Origin: a virus
Virus record (IMG/VR): IMGVR_UViG_3300033571_016891
Coordinates: 1-54,676 of that record
Length of the DNA stretch: 54,676 bases
Strand: one strand, 5' to 3'
Part shown: positions 24,576-31,418 of the stretch, piece by piece
Layout: each line of letters starts with the position of its first letter
Position numbering within the stretch: position 1 is the stretch's first letter
Program-made: the position numbers and the translations under genes
Notes under the pieces: generated by a model
The model's input: only the letters and a program-made list of their open reading frames with translations
What the model was told of the DNA's origin: nothing
Database searches by the model: none

Positions 24576-24845
24576 ATGAAAAAACTAAACCTCAACCTCA
24601 TGTTCATCAAGATTGCTTATGCCATCGGATTGTGCAAGACCTACCGCATCGTTTACAAGGCAGAGTCGAATCGCTTTGAGCCGAAGGAGTATCATGTTTC
24701 CCGTCCTTTCGGAAAGTTCTTCTATAAAGAGGACAAGGGTGTCAACTCTCCTGCTGGCGAGGGAATCACCTGTTATGTCCCTGCTGTGGATGATATCCGT
24801 AGGTTCCGCTTGGATCGCATTGTCAGGTTTGAACTGATCGCCTAA
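24576..24845 (+). CDS. Small protein with WYL-like C-terminal strand motif
   Basis: An 89-residue basic protein. The pattern TYRIVYKAESNRFEPKEYHV and the ending RRFRLDRIVRFELIA recall the beta-barrel part of WYL-type ligand-sensing domains (..R.F.LDRI..), but the domain would be incomplete. A rho-independent terminator follows 8 nt after the stop. Function unknown; the resemblance is weak. Confidence 0.5.
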   Translation: MKKLNLNLMFIKIAYAIGLCKTYRIVYKAESNRFEPKEYHVSRPFGKFFYKEDKGVNSPAGEGITCYVPAVDDIRRFRLDRIVRFELIA

Positions 24846-24853
24846 TTGCCTTG

Positions 24854-24890
24854 CTCGACTAGGGGGAAGCGTCTCCCTAGTCGGGCTTTT
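24854..24890 (+). terminator. Rho-independent terminator
   Basis: CGACTAGGG and CCCTAGTCG form a 9-bp stem, followed by GGCTTTT. Confidence 0.85.
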
Positions 24891-24907
24891 GTCGTAAACA
24901 AATAAAA

Positions 24908-25333
24908 ATGCAATTAAAAACAAATGCAACAGACGGAGGCCGCTCTAGTTCTGGAATCGAAGAGAAAGGAGATTGCACAATCCGAGCTTTGGCGATTAGT
25001 GCAGGCATCCCATACAAATTTGCGCACAAGATCGGAGCGGAAGCAGGACGCAAGAATAAAAAAGGATTTAGTCCAGAAAAACTTTTGAAGTATGCCAAAC
25101 GAGAGTATGGCATAGCATATAAGAAAAAGCATTACAAAAGTGTAACGATTGGGAGGTTCATTAAAGAGAACCCAACTGGTCGCTACTATGTCGCAACTAA
25201 TGTTCACGCTTTTGCTATCATAAACGGAACAATTTACGACACGGGATTAAATCGTCCGCTTCAGCGTCTAGAAGAGGCTTACTTAATATCTAATCATCGC
25301 CTAACATACCTCCGAGAGACGCAATCTTTCTAA
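24908..25333 (+). CDS. Papain-fold cysteine-peptidase-like protein
   Basis: A 141-residue protein. GDCTIRALAISAGIPYKFAH near the N-terminus gives a candidate catalytic Cys23, and NVHAFAIINGTIYD near residue 105 a candidate His and Asp, the C-H-D order of papain-like peptidase folds found in small phage proteins. Whether it is active is unknown. It stands alone between a terminator and repeat R6; its stop TAA begins the left arm of R6. Confidence 0.5.
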   Translation: MQLKTNATDGGRSSSGIEEKGDCTIRALAISAGIPYKFAHKIGAEAGRKNKKGFSPEKLLKYAKREYGIAYKKKHYKSVTIGRFIKENPTGRYYVATNVHAFAIINGTIYDTGLNRPLQRLEEAYLISNHRLTYLRETQSF

Positions 25334-25376
25334 GTCGCTGATCTTCAACTACTTACAACGCCGGGCCCCGCCGGGC
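25331..25376 (+). repeat. Composite hairpin/GC-block repeat R6
   Basis: TAAGTCGCTGA and TCAACTACTTA form the arms, followed by GCCGGGC-CCC-GCCGGGC and GTTGTCTTACAA. Confidence 0.75.
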
Positions 25377-25394
25377 GAGTTGTCTTACAATGTC

Positions 25395-25476
25395 GAAGCC
25401 GCATAAACACAGGCTCTAGAAGCAGGGCATGGGCTGGGGATTGAATAACCCACGGAGCCGCATAAACACAGGCTCT
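25395..25476 (+). repeat. Two-hairpin element E2, copy a
   Basis: Two copies of AGCCGCATAAACACAGGCT (25397 and 25456), each a small hairpin, start 59 nt apart. The same arrangement and spacing recur at 26998-27079. Unknown function. Confidence 0.65.
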
Positions 25477-25531
25477 GCGGGCTGTCAACAAGTTTCGCAC
25501 AAAAAAAGTTTCAGAAAAAGTGAAAAAGGTT

Positions 25532-25566
25532 TTGCAATCCGTCGCGCCTGATCGTAGTCTTTACCT
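25532..25566 (+). promoter_or_regulatory. Early promoter, predicted leaderless
   Basis: TTGCAA, 17 nt, TAGTCT, 6 nt, then ATG at 25567. Confidence 0.6.
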
Positions 25567-26073
25567 ATGACAACCAACACAACGCAACCCCCACACGCAA
25601 CCCTTCACGCCTTCGCTAACGAGATGATTTCATGTTATGGAAACGGCTTGGCACTTGGCCTTTCTGGAACCAAGACACAGATCGAACGCTCTTTCAATCG
25701 TTTTTTCAATCTCGGAATTGCAGGGGCAAATGTCACAAGCAACATCGACGAGGAGGGAGGATGGGCAAGCAACGGGCAAACGCTGGGAGATGGTTTCCTG
25801 CACTACATTGGCGAGAGATTCGCCTACTTCTTGACAACTGAAGCCGACATCGTGCGCGGTCTTACATGGGAAAACATTAGGCTTTGGCAAGATTCTCCAA
25901 TCTCCGCGCAATACAAGGGCAACGCCGAAAAGTTCAAAGCGGATGCACTACAAGCGGCAACGGATACTTTCAAGGCACTACCAAGGGAAAACTTCATGGG
26001 CTGGTCAACTGATCGTGTGCCAGAGGGTCACGCAATCCGCGAAGGTCAAAGTGACTGGTGCAATAATGAATAA
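25567..26073 (+). CDS. Early protein of unknown function
   Basis: A 168-residue soluble protein with alternating helices, Trp-rich towards the end (ENFMGWSTDR, SDWCNNE). No signal peptide, membrane segment or catalytic motif is evident. It follows the two-hairpin element and a leaderless-type promoter, and precedes the GP88-like gene by about 50 nt. Confidence 0.6.
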   Translation: MTTNTTQPPHATLHAFANEMISCYGNGLALGLSGTKTQIERSFNRFFNLGIAGANVTSNIDEEGGWASNGQTLGDGFLHYIGERFAYFLTTEADIVRGLTWENIRLWQDSPISAQYKGNAEKFKADALQAATDTFKALPRENFMGWSTDRVPEGHAIREGQSDWCNNE

Positions 26074-26125
26074 AATTGTAAAAAATATCTTTACCGAACA
26101 ACGAAACTCTGCCAACATATAAACC

Positions 26126-26806
26126 ATGAAACTCCTATCACCAAACAACACGAAAATCAAAAAGGGCGAAAAACTCGGTTGGCTTACGCTTGGCCTGTCC
26201 CTGTCACCTTACAATCTTTCCGGCAAAAACTTTTGTTCCCATGCTTCGGCAGGATGCGCGGCGGCTTGCCTCAACACTTCGGGCATGGGTGTTTTTTCTA
26301 ATGTGCAAGCGGCACGACTGAAAAAGTCGCGTTACTTCATCGAACAAAAGGAAACTTTCCTTGGACAACTGAACAAGGAAATCCGTTCGGCAATTAAAAC
26401 CTCAAAGCGGAAGGGCATGAAGCTCGCGGTGCGTCTAAATGTGCTTTCGGATCTCCCTTGGGAAAATCTTATCGACATGAAAGAGTTCCAAGATGTCACC
26501 TTTTACGACTACACGCCGAACCCTAAACGCATGATCGCACACTTGCGCGGTGAGTTGCCGAAAAATTATCACCTTACCTTTTCAAGAAAGGAAAATAATC
26601 AGGCAATGGTTGAATTGATTGCAAGCATGGGCGGAAACATCGCGGCGGTGTTTGCTGGTTCACTCCCTGAAACCTACCTTGGAAAAAAGGTTGTGAACGG
26701 CGACGACACCGATCTACGCTTTCTGGATGACAAGGGTGTGATCGTCGGCCTAGTCGCCAAGGGCAAGGGCAAGAAAGACGCTTCGGGCTTTGTCCTTCAG
26801 CCCTAA
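26126..26806 (+). CDS. GP88-like phage protein
   Basis: A 226-residue protein resembling the phage 'gene product 88' family: LGLSLSPYNLSGKNFCSHA, then a Cys-rich CAAACLNTSGMG, followed by a stretch (KLAVRLNVLSDLPWENL) and FYDYTPNP that recall a radical-SAM-like or TIM-barrel arrangement in that family. The family is widespread in phages and its activity is not established; the Cys cluster suggests metal or iron-sulphur binding. The identification is from remembered family features. Confidence 0.55.
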   Translation: MKLLSPNNTKIKKGEKLGWLTLGLSLSPYNLSGKNFCSHASAGCAAACLNTSGMGVFSNVQAARLKKSRYFIEQKETFLGQLNKEIRSAIKTSKRKGMKLAVRLNVLSDLPWENLIDMKEFQDVTFYDYTPNPKRMIAHLRGELPKNYHLTFSRKENNQAMVELIASMGGNIAAVFAGSLPETYLGKKVVNGDDTDLRFLDDKGVIVGLVAKGKGKKDASGFVLQP

Positions 26807-26820
26807 CCGGATGTCATACA

Positions 26821-26883
26821 ATGGAACTTTTACTAATATGCTTTTTAGTGGCCACAATAATTCACTTAAATCTAAAGAGATAA
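26821..26883 (+). CDS. 20-residue membrane peptide (MELLLI family)
   Basis: MELLLICFLVATIIHLNLKR is a single hydrophobic helix with a basic tail. It resembles the 19-residue peptide at 19541 (MELLLISFVIAVAIYHNNA), which supports both being translated. It follows the GP88-like gene by 14 nt. Confidence 0.4.
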   Translation: MELLLICFLVATIIHLNLKR

Positions 26884-26929
26884 AAAAGGAGAAGGAAATG
26901 CGCTAATATAACATCGCCAGAACCGGATC

Positions 26930-26979
26930 GCCGTAAGTTGCTGAATATCAACGACTTGCGGCACCGGGCCCCGCCGGGC
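26930..26979 (+). repeat. Composite hairpin/GC-block repeat R7 (best hairpin)
   Basis: GCCGTAAGTTGCTGA and TCAACGACTTGCGGC pair along 15 positions with one mismatch and two G-T pairs around a 3-nt loop, then the GC block follows. This copy shows the hairpin most clearly. Confidence 0.8.
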
Positions 26980-26997
26980 GGTTTGTCTTACAACGTC

Positions 26998-27079
26998 GAA
27001 GCCGCATGAATACAGGCTGTAGGGGTGGGGTACCGGCTGCGGATCAAATAGCCAGCCGAGCCGCATAAACACTAGCTCT
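26998..27079 (+). repeat. Two-hairpin element E2, copy b
   Basis: AGCCGCATGAATACAGGCT and AGCCGCATAAACACTAGCT start 59 nt apart (27000 and 27059), matching copy a in arrangement. Confidence 0.65.
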
Positions 27080-27172
27080 ATAACTGTCAACAGAAATCGT
27101 GAAAATGAAATCGCACAAAATTGTAAAAAAGGTATTGTGTCGCACCGAAAAAAGTAGGATGATTAGAACCTA

Positions 27173-27961
27173 ATGAAAGCACTAAACCTCACACTACACT
27201 GCGGCGGTCATGAAGTCTCCACGGAGCAGGTCGCAAACTCCATCACCCCTAACGCCACCGAGTCGTGGCATCCAATCCCGCACTCTCGCATCATCGAGGG
27301 ACTGCGCGAGACGGTCGCAACCGCTGGCCTTGAAATCGTGCAGGAGCGTCATGCTCTCGCTCGTGACGGTCAACGCTACTTCGGCCTTTTCCAAGTGTCG
27401 GGCATTCCTAACTTTTCCCTAGCGGAAACCGTGGGGACTGTTATCGGCTTGCGTAACTCTCACGACAAGTCATTCCCTGCTGGCATCAACGCTGGTTCCG
27501 CGCCTTTCGTGTGCGACAACCTCGCGTTTCACAACGAGATCAAGATCGCTCGTCGTCATACAAAGTTCATCTTGCGTGACCTTCCCATGCTTCTTGCTGG
27601 AGCGTTCGGCAAGCTCACCTCTGCATGGGGCAACCACGCGAAGCGTGTGGAGGCTTACCAGTCCTGCACTATCAACGACAAGGACGCTCACGATACCATC
27701 GTCAAGGCGTATCGTTGCGGCGCGGTCTCCAAGACTGCCCTTGCGGACGTGGTCGCACAATGGCACGAACCCGAACACGCGGTGTGGGGTTCCGAGCGCA
27801 ATCTGTGGGGTCTTCACAACGCCTTCACCAATGTCCTGCGCGGTAACGCAATGGCCTTGCCTCGTCGCTCGGACGCACTTCACGCCTTGCTCGACCCTCT
27901 GGCAGGGATCGCGGCCCAACAGGTCGTGGAGGCTCAGGATGCGGTTCTTGTAGAAGCCTAA
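27173..27961 (+). CDS. DUF932-like phage/plasmid protein
   Basis: A 262-residue protein with the recognisable run of DUF932 family members: WHPIPHSRIIEGLRETV, then VIGLRNSHDKSFPAGINAGS and FVCDNLAFHNEIKIARRHT. The family is common on phages and plasmids; its role is unknown, with a link to DNA maintenance suspected. It has a terminator immediately downstream. The codon usage is clearly GC-rich compared with the structural genes. Confidence 0.7.
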   Translation: MKALNLTLHCGGHEVSTEQVANSITPNATESWHPIPHSRIIEGLRETVATAGLEIVQERHALARDGQRYFGLFQVSGIPNFSLAETVGTVIGLRNSHDKSFPAGINAGSAPFVCDNLAFHNEIKIARRHTKFILRDLPMLLAGAFGKLTSAWGNHAKRVEAYQSCTINDKDAHDTIVKAYRCGAVSKTALADVVAQWHEPEHAVWGSERNLWGLHNAFTNVLRGNAMALPRRSDALHALLDPLAGIAAQQVVEAQDAVLVEA

Positions 27962-27979
27962 CATCTAGCCTAACATCAG

Positions 27980-28010
27980 CCGCTCCCGACTAACATCGGG
28001 CGCGGTTTTT
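27980..28010 (+). terminator. Rho-independent terminator
   Basis: CCGC-T-CCCGA and TCGGG-C-GCGG pair (9 bp with a T/C mismatch), followed by TTTTT. Confidence 0.85.
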
Positions 28011-28032
28011 GCTTGGTACGATTCCAATCTGT

Positions 28033-28079
28033 GTAAATGGTTGAACGTCAACAACTTACGGCGCCCGGCCCCGCCCGGC
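28033..28079 (+). repeat. Composite hairpin/GC-block repeat R8
   Basis: GTAAATGGTTGA and TCAACAACTTAC arms, then GCCCGGC-CCC-GCCCGGC; followed by GACAATTGTCATACAA. Confidence 0.75.
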
Positions 28080-28191
28080 CAACAATGCAAGACAATTGTC
28101 ATACAAGCTCTTATATGTCTTACTACCTATGACTAGTGATATGTGTCAAGCTTTTCTTAATAAATTAATTTTTATTCGTTGAAGATTTTTA

Positions 28192-28226
28192 TTGTGGTTT
28201 TTGTAATATGGCGATATACTGAATGT
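28192..28226 (+). promoter_or_regulatory. Early promoter, predicted leaderless
   Basis: TTGTGG, 17 nt, TATACT, 6 nt, then ATG at 28227. Confidence 0.55.
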
Positions 28227-28424
28227 ATGAAAAATAAGATCAAGTACGACATGGATGCCGTCTTAAAGGCTCGGGACTTCTTTGAAGCTATGAATGAAGC
28301 CAAGAAGGCGATGAAAGAGTATGATGAGTGCGATGGACCCGATTCTAACTTCTGGAGGGTGCCTGAGTCTATTCAGAGGCGATACTACATGAGCATGGAG
28401 ACATTCGGCAAATTCTTGGCTTGA
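28227..28424 (+). CDS. Small early protein, unknown
   Basis: A 65-residue helical, charged protein (VLKARDFFEAMNEAKKAMKE). Its TGA stop lies inside the TTGAAT -35 box of the next gene's promoter. Function unknown. Confidence 0.6.
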   Translation: MKNKIKYDMDAVLKARDFFEAMNEAKKAMKEYDECDGPDSNFWRVPESIQRRYYMSMETFGKFLA

Positions 28425-28455
28425 ATGTTCCTTTAAAGTACCTTATACTGATCGT
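28421..28455 (+). promoter_or_regulatory. Early promoter, predicted leaderless
   Basis: TTGAAT, 17 nt, TATACT, 6 nt, then ATG at 28456; the -35 box overlaps the preceding stop codon. Confidence 0.65.
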
Positions 28456-28704
28456 ATGAAAAATAAAGAAACGTTCATTAAAATGTGCTCACCCTCCTTT
28501 GTTAAAGACCTTCTGAAGGAGGCTAAGAGGGTCAAATACCTCATCGAGAAGGACGACATGTCATTCATCGTACGCGATGATGAGACTAACAATCTGGTCT
28601 TTAAAGGTATCCGAATGAATAGGACCTTCTATGCCGTTAACTTCTCTAAGAAGTACTGGGTGGAACCGGTCGGTCGAGACTACAAGGCCGAACAGCTCCA
28701 ATAG
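28456..28704 (+). CDS. Small basic early protein
   Basis: An 82-residue basic protein (LLKEAKRVKYLIEKDDMSFIV, then strand-like FKGIRMNRTFYAVNFSKK). No family recognised. Confidence 0.6.
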   Translation: MKNKETFIKMCSPSFVKDLLKEAKRVKYLIEKDDMSFIVRDDETNNLVFKGIRMNRTFYAVNFSKKYWVEPVGRDYKAEQLQ

Positions 28705-28706
28705 AC

Positions 28707-28741
28707 TTGCAGTTCCTTTTGAATTCCTTTATACTAATCAC
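28707..28741 (+). promoter_or_regulatory. Early promoter, predicted leaderless
   Basis: TTGCAG, 17 nt, TATACT, 6 nt, then ATG at 28742. It starts 2 nt after the previous stop codon. Confidence 0.65.
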
Positions 28742-28942
28742 ATGAAAGTAACACGCACCTCGCCCTTCACGGGCATCACCCGCACCCTCAACCTCAACAT
28801 CACTGCCGTACAGGTGGCGAGGTACAACAACGGATGGCTGTTGCAAGACGCCTTCCCTCAACTCTCCGATGGTGAGCGCGAGTTCTACAAGACGGGCATC
28901 ACGGATGAGGAGTGGGAGCAAACAATGGGAGGCGACGAGTAA
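28742..28942 (+). CDS. Conserved small phage protein (TSPFTG family)
   Basis: A 66-residue protein of a familiar small phage and bacterial type: MKVTRTSPFTG.TRTL at the start, then AFPQLSDGEREFYKTGIT.EEW near the end. Function unknown, but the conserved pattern gives good confidence that the ORF is real. It precedes repeat R9, which is inverted. Confidence 0.7.
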   Translation: MKVTRTSPFTGITRTLNLNITAVQVARYNNGWLLQDAFPQLSDGEREFYKTGITDEEWEQTMGGDE

Positions 28943-28970
28943 CGCCGAAAGCGCCTGTCTTACAAGGTAG

Positions 28971-29018
28971 GCCGGGCGGGGCCGGGCGCTGTAAGTCTCT
29001 GATACTCAATAACTTAAC
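28971..29018 (-). repeat. Composite hairpin/GC-block repeat R9, inverted
   Basis: GCCGGGC-GGG-GCCGGGC, then GTAAGTCTCTGA and TCAATAACTTAAC. The only clear copy in reverse orientation; it sits before the tRNA promoter. Confidence 0.7.
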
Positions 29019-29023
29019 TGGGG

Positions 29024-29052
29024 TTGACAAGCTATCCAAGTTGTGTTATACT
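29024..29052 (+). promoter_or_regulatory. Strong sigma-70 promoter P1
   Basis: TTGACA, 17 nt, TATACT. Exact -35 consensus and near-consensus -10. No gene starts at the expected place; the first downstream gene is tRNA-Met. Confidence 0.75.
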
Positions 29053-29229
29053 TATATAAGTGAGAAACTAATAAATCCCACAAATTAGTTATATAGTTTT
29101 TGGGTTAGTTTTTCAGATATGAGGGATGGGTATAAGTGCATCGGAAACTATTTAAGGGGACATGGCTCGTAAATCTCGCCCCTATTTGAAATAAACGGCA
29201 TTCGTAAATTGGATTTTTTGAAAAAGTGT
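29053..29229 (+). other. Non-coding leader between P1 and P2
   Basis: No plausible gene is seen. A small hairpin (AACTAAT...ATTAGTT, 29067-29091) lies near the start. It is probably the 5' part of a long RNA that includes the tRNA. Confidence 0.4.
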
Positions 29230-29258
29230 TTGACGCTATGGGAAAATAAGTTTATAGT
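29230..29258 (+). promoter_or_regulatory. Sigma-70 promoter P2
   Basis: TTGACG, 17 nt, TATAGT, ending about 65 nt before tRNA-Met. Confidence 0.7.
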
Positions 29259-29323
29259 AATAATAAGCACTGACCTAGCAGTGTCTAACACAATCTAGGA
29301 GGATCTTTAACAGAACATTTCGA

Positions 29324-29395
29324 CGCAGAGTAGAGAACTGGTATCTCGTCACGCTCATAACGTGAAGGTAGTGGGTTCGATTCCCACCTCTGCCA
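29324..29395 (+). tRNA. tRNA-Met, initiator-like (CAT)
   Basis: A 72-nt cloverleaf with CAT in loop CTCATAA, and no encoded CCA. Like bacterial initiator tRNAs it has an unpaired first position (C1 opposite C72) and an A11-T24 pair in the D stem, and much of the D-arm and loop sequence matches initiator tRNA. It lacks the three G-C pairs at the base of the anticodon stem usually needed by the initiation machinery. The phage also has an elongator-type CAT tRNA at 32296. Confidence 0.8.
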
Positions 29396-29691
29396 GACTT
29401 GACTAGGCGCAAGTTCCGAAAGCTAAAGGAACTCCCGCGATAGGTGATAGCGAATCCCAGTGCACAGGGAACGTGTAGCCTATAAGATAAATCTCCGCGA
29501 AAGTGAATGAGATTTTCTAGTCATAACAATTTCTTTAGTAATGCTACCAAACGCACGTCTCAAGTCGTGGGAGGTCGGATTCCGAAGCCGATGTGAATGC
29601 AGAGAGATAAAGAAAAGCAACACCCTGTGCGATTGCAACGCCGAATCCTTTAGCGAGGATAGCCCTCGACGGAGGGGCAGGGACAATTTTT
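29396..29691 (+). ncRNA. Structured transcript between tRNA-Met and tRNA-Trp
   Basis: These 296 nt hold no convincing gene but many hairpins: AGTTCC/GGAACT, ATAGG/CCTAT enclosing CCC/GGG, AATCTC/GAGATT, ATCCT/AGGAT and CCCTC/GAGGG. Flanked by two tRNAs and following two strong promoters, it should be transcribed and could be a stable RNA. No known RNA family was recognised. Confidence 0.35.
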
Positions 29692-29767
29692 ATACGGCAA
29701 TGTTCCAAGGCTGGCGAGTTGGTCTCCAAAACCGACTGGGAAAGTTCGATTCTTTCGCCGTGTGCCA
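29692..29767 (+). tRNA. tRNA-Trp (CCA)
   Basis: Acceptor ATACGGC pairs with GCCGTGT; anticodon CCA in loop CTCCAAA; discriminator G; 3' CCA is encoded. 76 nt. Confidence 0.85.
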
Positions 29768-29795
29768 TTCAGTTAAAAACCAATAAATTAAAACA

Positions 29796-30032
29796 ATGAA
29801 ATACTTCCCATTCTTTGCCGTTCTATCTGTAACAATAGTTTCTTTCCTTGTTTATCAGGATCACAAGTCACACAAGACGCCGATGTTCCGTTACTCTCCA
29901 AAACTTGCCACTTCGGAGGAACAGATAGCCGCACAAGAAAAACAATTGGTTAAACATATTCTTTGGCGCAAAATGCAAAACAAGGTAAAACGAATCAATT
30001 CCACTGAAGGAAAAGATTTTCTAACTTTCTAA
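29796..30032 (+). CDS. Small membrane-anchored protein
   Basis: A 78-residue protein with one N-terminal membrane helix (FFAVLSVTIVSFLVYQD) and a basic tail (ILWRKMQNKVKRINS). It starts 28 nt after tRNA-Trp and is probably on the same transcript. Function unknown. Confidence 0.55.
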   Translation: MKYFPFFAVLSVTIVSFLVYQDHKSHKTPMFRYSPKLATSEEQIAAQEKQLVKHILWRKMQNKVKRINSTEGKDFLTF

Positions 30033-30068
30033 TTGACACGGCAGTAATCTTTTTTTAATATAAAAGTC

Positions 30069-30248
30069 ATGGAAGATGTGCTATACTTTAGAGACTTGCC
30101 TGTTGGAACTATTGTGCAGTTCAGTCCATATAATTTTGCACAGCGTTGGATTAAATTAGAAAACAATACATACACTAGACATAACCATTCAAATACCACC
30201 ATCTACAAAGCAAGACCGAACCTAATTCATTACAAAATAATCAAATGA
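30069..30248 (+). CDS. Small protein, strand-rich
   Basis: A 59-residue protein (MEDVLYFRDLPVGTIVQFSP...) with a beta-rich, His/Asn-containing pattern that looks like a small barrel. It overlaps the next gene by 4 bp (ATGA). Function unknown. Confidence 0.55.
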   Translation: MEDVLYFRDLPVGTIVQFSPYNFAQRWIKLENNTYTRHNHSNTTIYKARPNLIHYKIIK

Positions 30249-30406
30249 GAGATCCCATCACATTACTGATTAACCTACTTGGTTACGAGAAGCGCAAGCC
30301 ATCACTGCTACTCATGCATATGATAGAGTTTACGCACTCTAATTGGCGGCAGGACTTGTTCGCGCAGAATCGTATTAGTGATTACGAGTATAAATTATAT
30401 AGTTAA
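30245..30406 (+). CDS. Small protein, unknown
   Basis: A 53-residue protein (MRDPITLLINLLGYEKRKPS...). Start codon overlaps the previous stop. The stop is at the edge of repeat R10. Confidence 0.5.
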   Translation: MRDPITLLINLLGYEKRKPSLLLMHMIEFTHSNWRQDLFAQNRISDYEYKLYS

Positions 30407-30480
30407 TTGTTGATAATCAATGGGTTACGTGGACCAAGGGGGCCAGGCGCTGTAAGTTGCTGATAACCAATGAGTTATTA
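30404..30480 (+). repeat. Composite repeat R10, degenerate and palindromic
   Basis: TGATAATCAATGGGTTAC on the left and GTAAGTTGCTGATAACCA on the right face each other around a decayed GC block (GGGGGCCAGGCGC). It may be two copies fused head to head. Confidence 0.6.
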
Positions 30481-30553
30481 AATTGTAAAACTGTTCTTGT
30501 GCTAGTAGGCAAGAATGGCTATTATAAATACTCACCTCTAACACCACAACACC

Positions 30554-31312
30554 ATGCAACTCGACTTCATCGGGAACTCAATCTCAACTACTAATACTAA
30601 TGCAATCGAACAATCAAGATTCTGGGATAATGATTTTAATCGGATCACTATTAACCGCCCTCGCCTTGATACTACGAAAGTAGACAAGTTTTTTAATTCA
30701 ATTTTAGACGAGGAGATCGTCGCATACTCCGAATATTGGGATAGTGTTGTTCCTCGTAATGCTTCGGAAGTTTTTCAGCGTTGGTTGTTCGCATTCATGA
30801 GCGTTCATACCTCATGGCGTTCCAACATCAACGGGTATCTAATGATCCGTAACTGGTGGGAGTGGCTGAACAAGTCAGAAGAGCTTGAGCGTAGGATCGT
30901 AGAGAGTGGTGCTGGCCTCCATAAAAACCGCACAAAATTCATTACAGCTTTTGCTGAACACTATTGGGCTAACATTGATTTCTACAAGAAAGCAGAGGAC
31001 GAGTCATGGGTAGAATTTCGTGATCGTCTGGTAGACCAAGTGCTTGGCCTTGGCATGGCGAAAGTTAGCTTTAGCCTTGAGATGGTTTATCCCTCTATTG
31101 CCGAGGTGACTTGCATGGACACTCACTTGTTCCAGTTGTTCGGATTGGATCAGACCAAAGACAGCAAGCAGTATCACGCGATGGAGCGTCATTGGATTGA
31201 AATGTGCAAAATGTGGAATGTTAGCTCGTATGTCGCCCGTTGTATCTGGTGGGACAGGAACCAAGGCTATACGGATAGCCGATACTGGAGCTTTGTTTTA
31301 GAGAAGGAGTAG
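30554..31312 (+). CDS. HhH-GPD DNA glycosylase-like protein
   Basis: A 252-residue protein. Residues about 165-210 read LGLGMAKVSFSLEMVYPSIA and then VTCMDTHLFQLFGLD, the helix-hairpin-helix plus D.H context of DNA glycosylases of the HhH-GPD fold, in which the Asp is catalytic. The N-terminal half is helical and aromatic-rich. No Fe-S Cys cluster is seen. Base repair of phage DNA, or removal of modified bases from host DNA, are possible roles. The fold call is by motif only. A leader of about 40 nt separates the promoter from the ATG, unlike the leaderless genes. Confidence 0.5.
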   Translation: MQLDFIGNSISTTNTNAIEQSRFWDNDFNRITINRPRLDTTKVDKFFNSILDEEIVAYSEYWDSVVPRNASEVFQRWLFAFMSVHTSWRSNINGYLMIRNWWEWLNKSEELERRIVESGAGLHKNRTKFITAFAEHYWANIDFYKKAEDESWVEFRDRLVDQVLGLGMAKVSFSLEMVYPSIAEVTCMDTHLFQLFGLDQTKDSKQYHAMERHWIEMCKMWNVSSYVARCIWWDRNQGYTDSRYWSFVLEKE

Positions 31313-31331
31313 TCAGCAGGAAGGGGAAAAG

Positions 31332-31379
31332 CTGTAACTCGTTTGTGGTGAGCGGGTTACAGCGCCCGGCCCCGCCCGG
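31332..31379 (+). repeat. Composite hairpin/GC-block repeat R11
   Basis: CTGTAACTCG and GCGGGTTACAG pair around a 10-nt loop, followed by GCCCGGC-CCC-GCCCGG. It closes the plus-strand island, just before the minus-strand tRNA cluster. Confidence 0.7.
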
Positions 31380-31418
31380 ATGTTATACCCGAATATATAC
31401 CGGATTATACCAGAAAAA

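Noticed and set aside
27470-27964. Minus-strand ORF of 164 residues
   Set aside because: Antisense shadow of the DUF932-like gene.
29544-29768. Minus-strand ORF of 74 residues
   Set aside because: Antisense of tRNA-Trp and the structured RNA region.
20076-31379. Integron-type cassette array (GC blocks as attC-like sites)
   Set aside because: Cassettes with hairpin sites look similar, but no integrase gene is in the window, the core sites of attC (RYYYAAC/GTTRRRY) are not conserved, and repeats keep orientation beside minus-strand genes.
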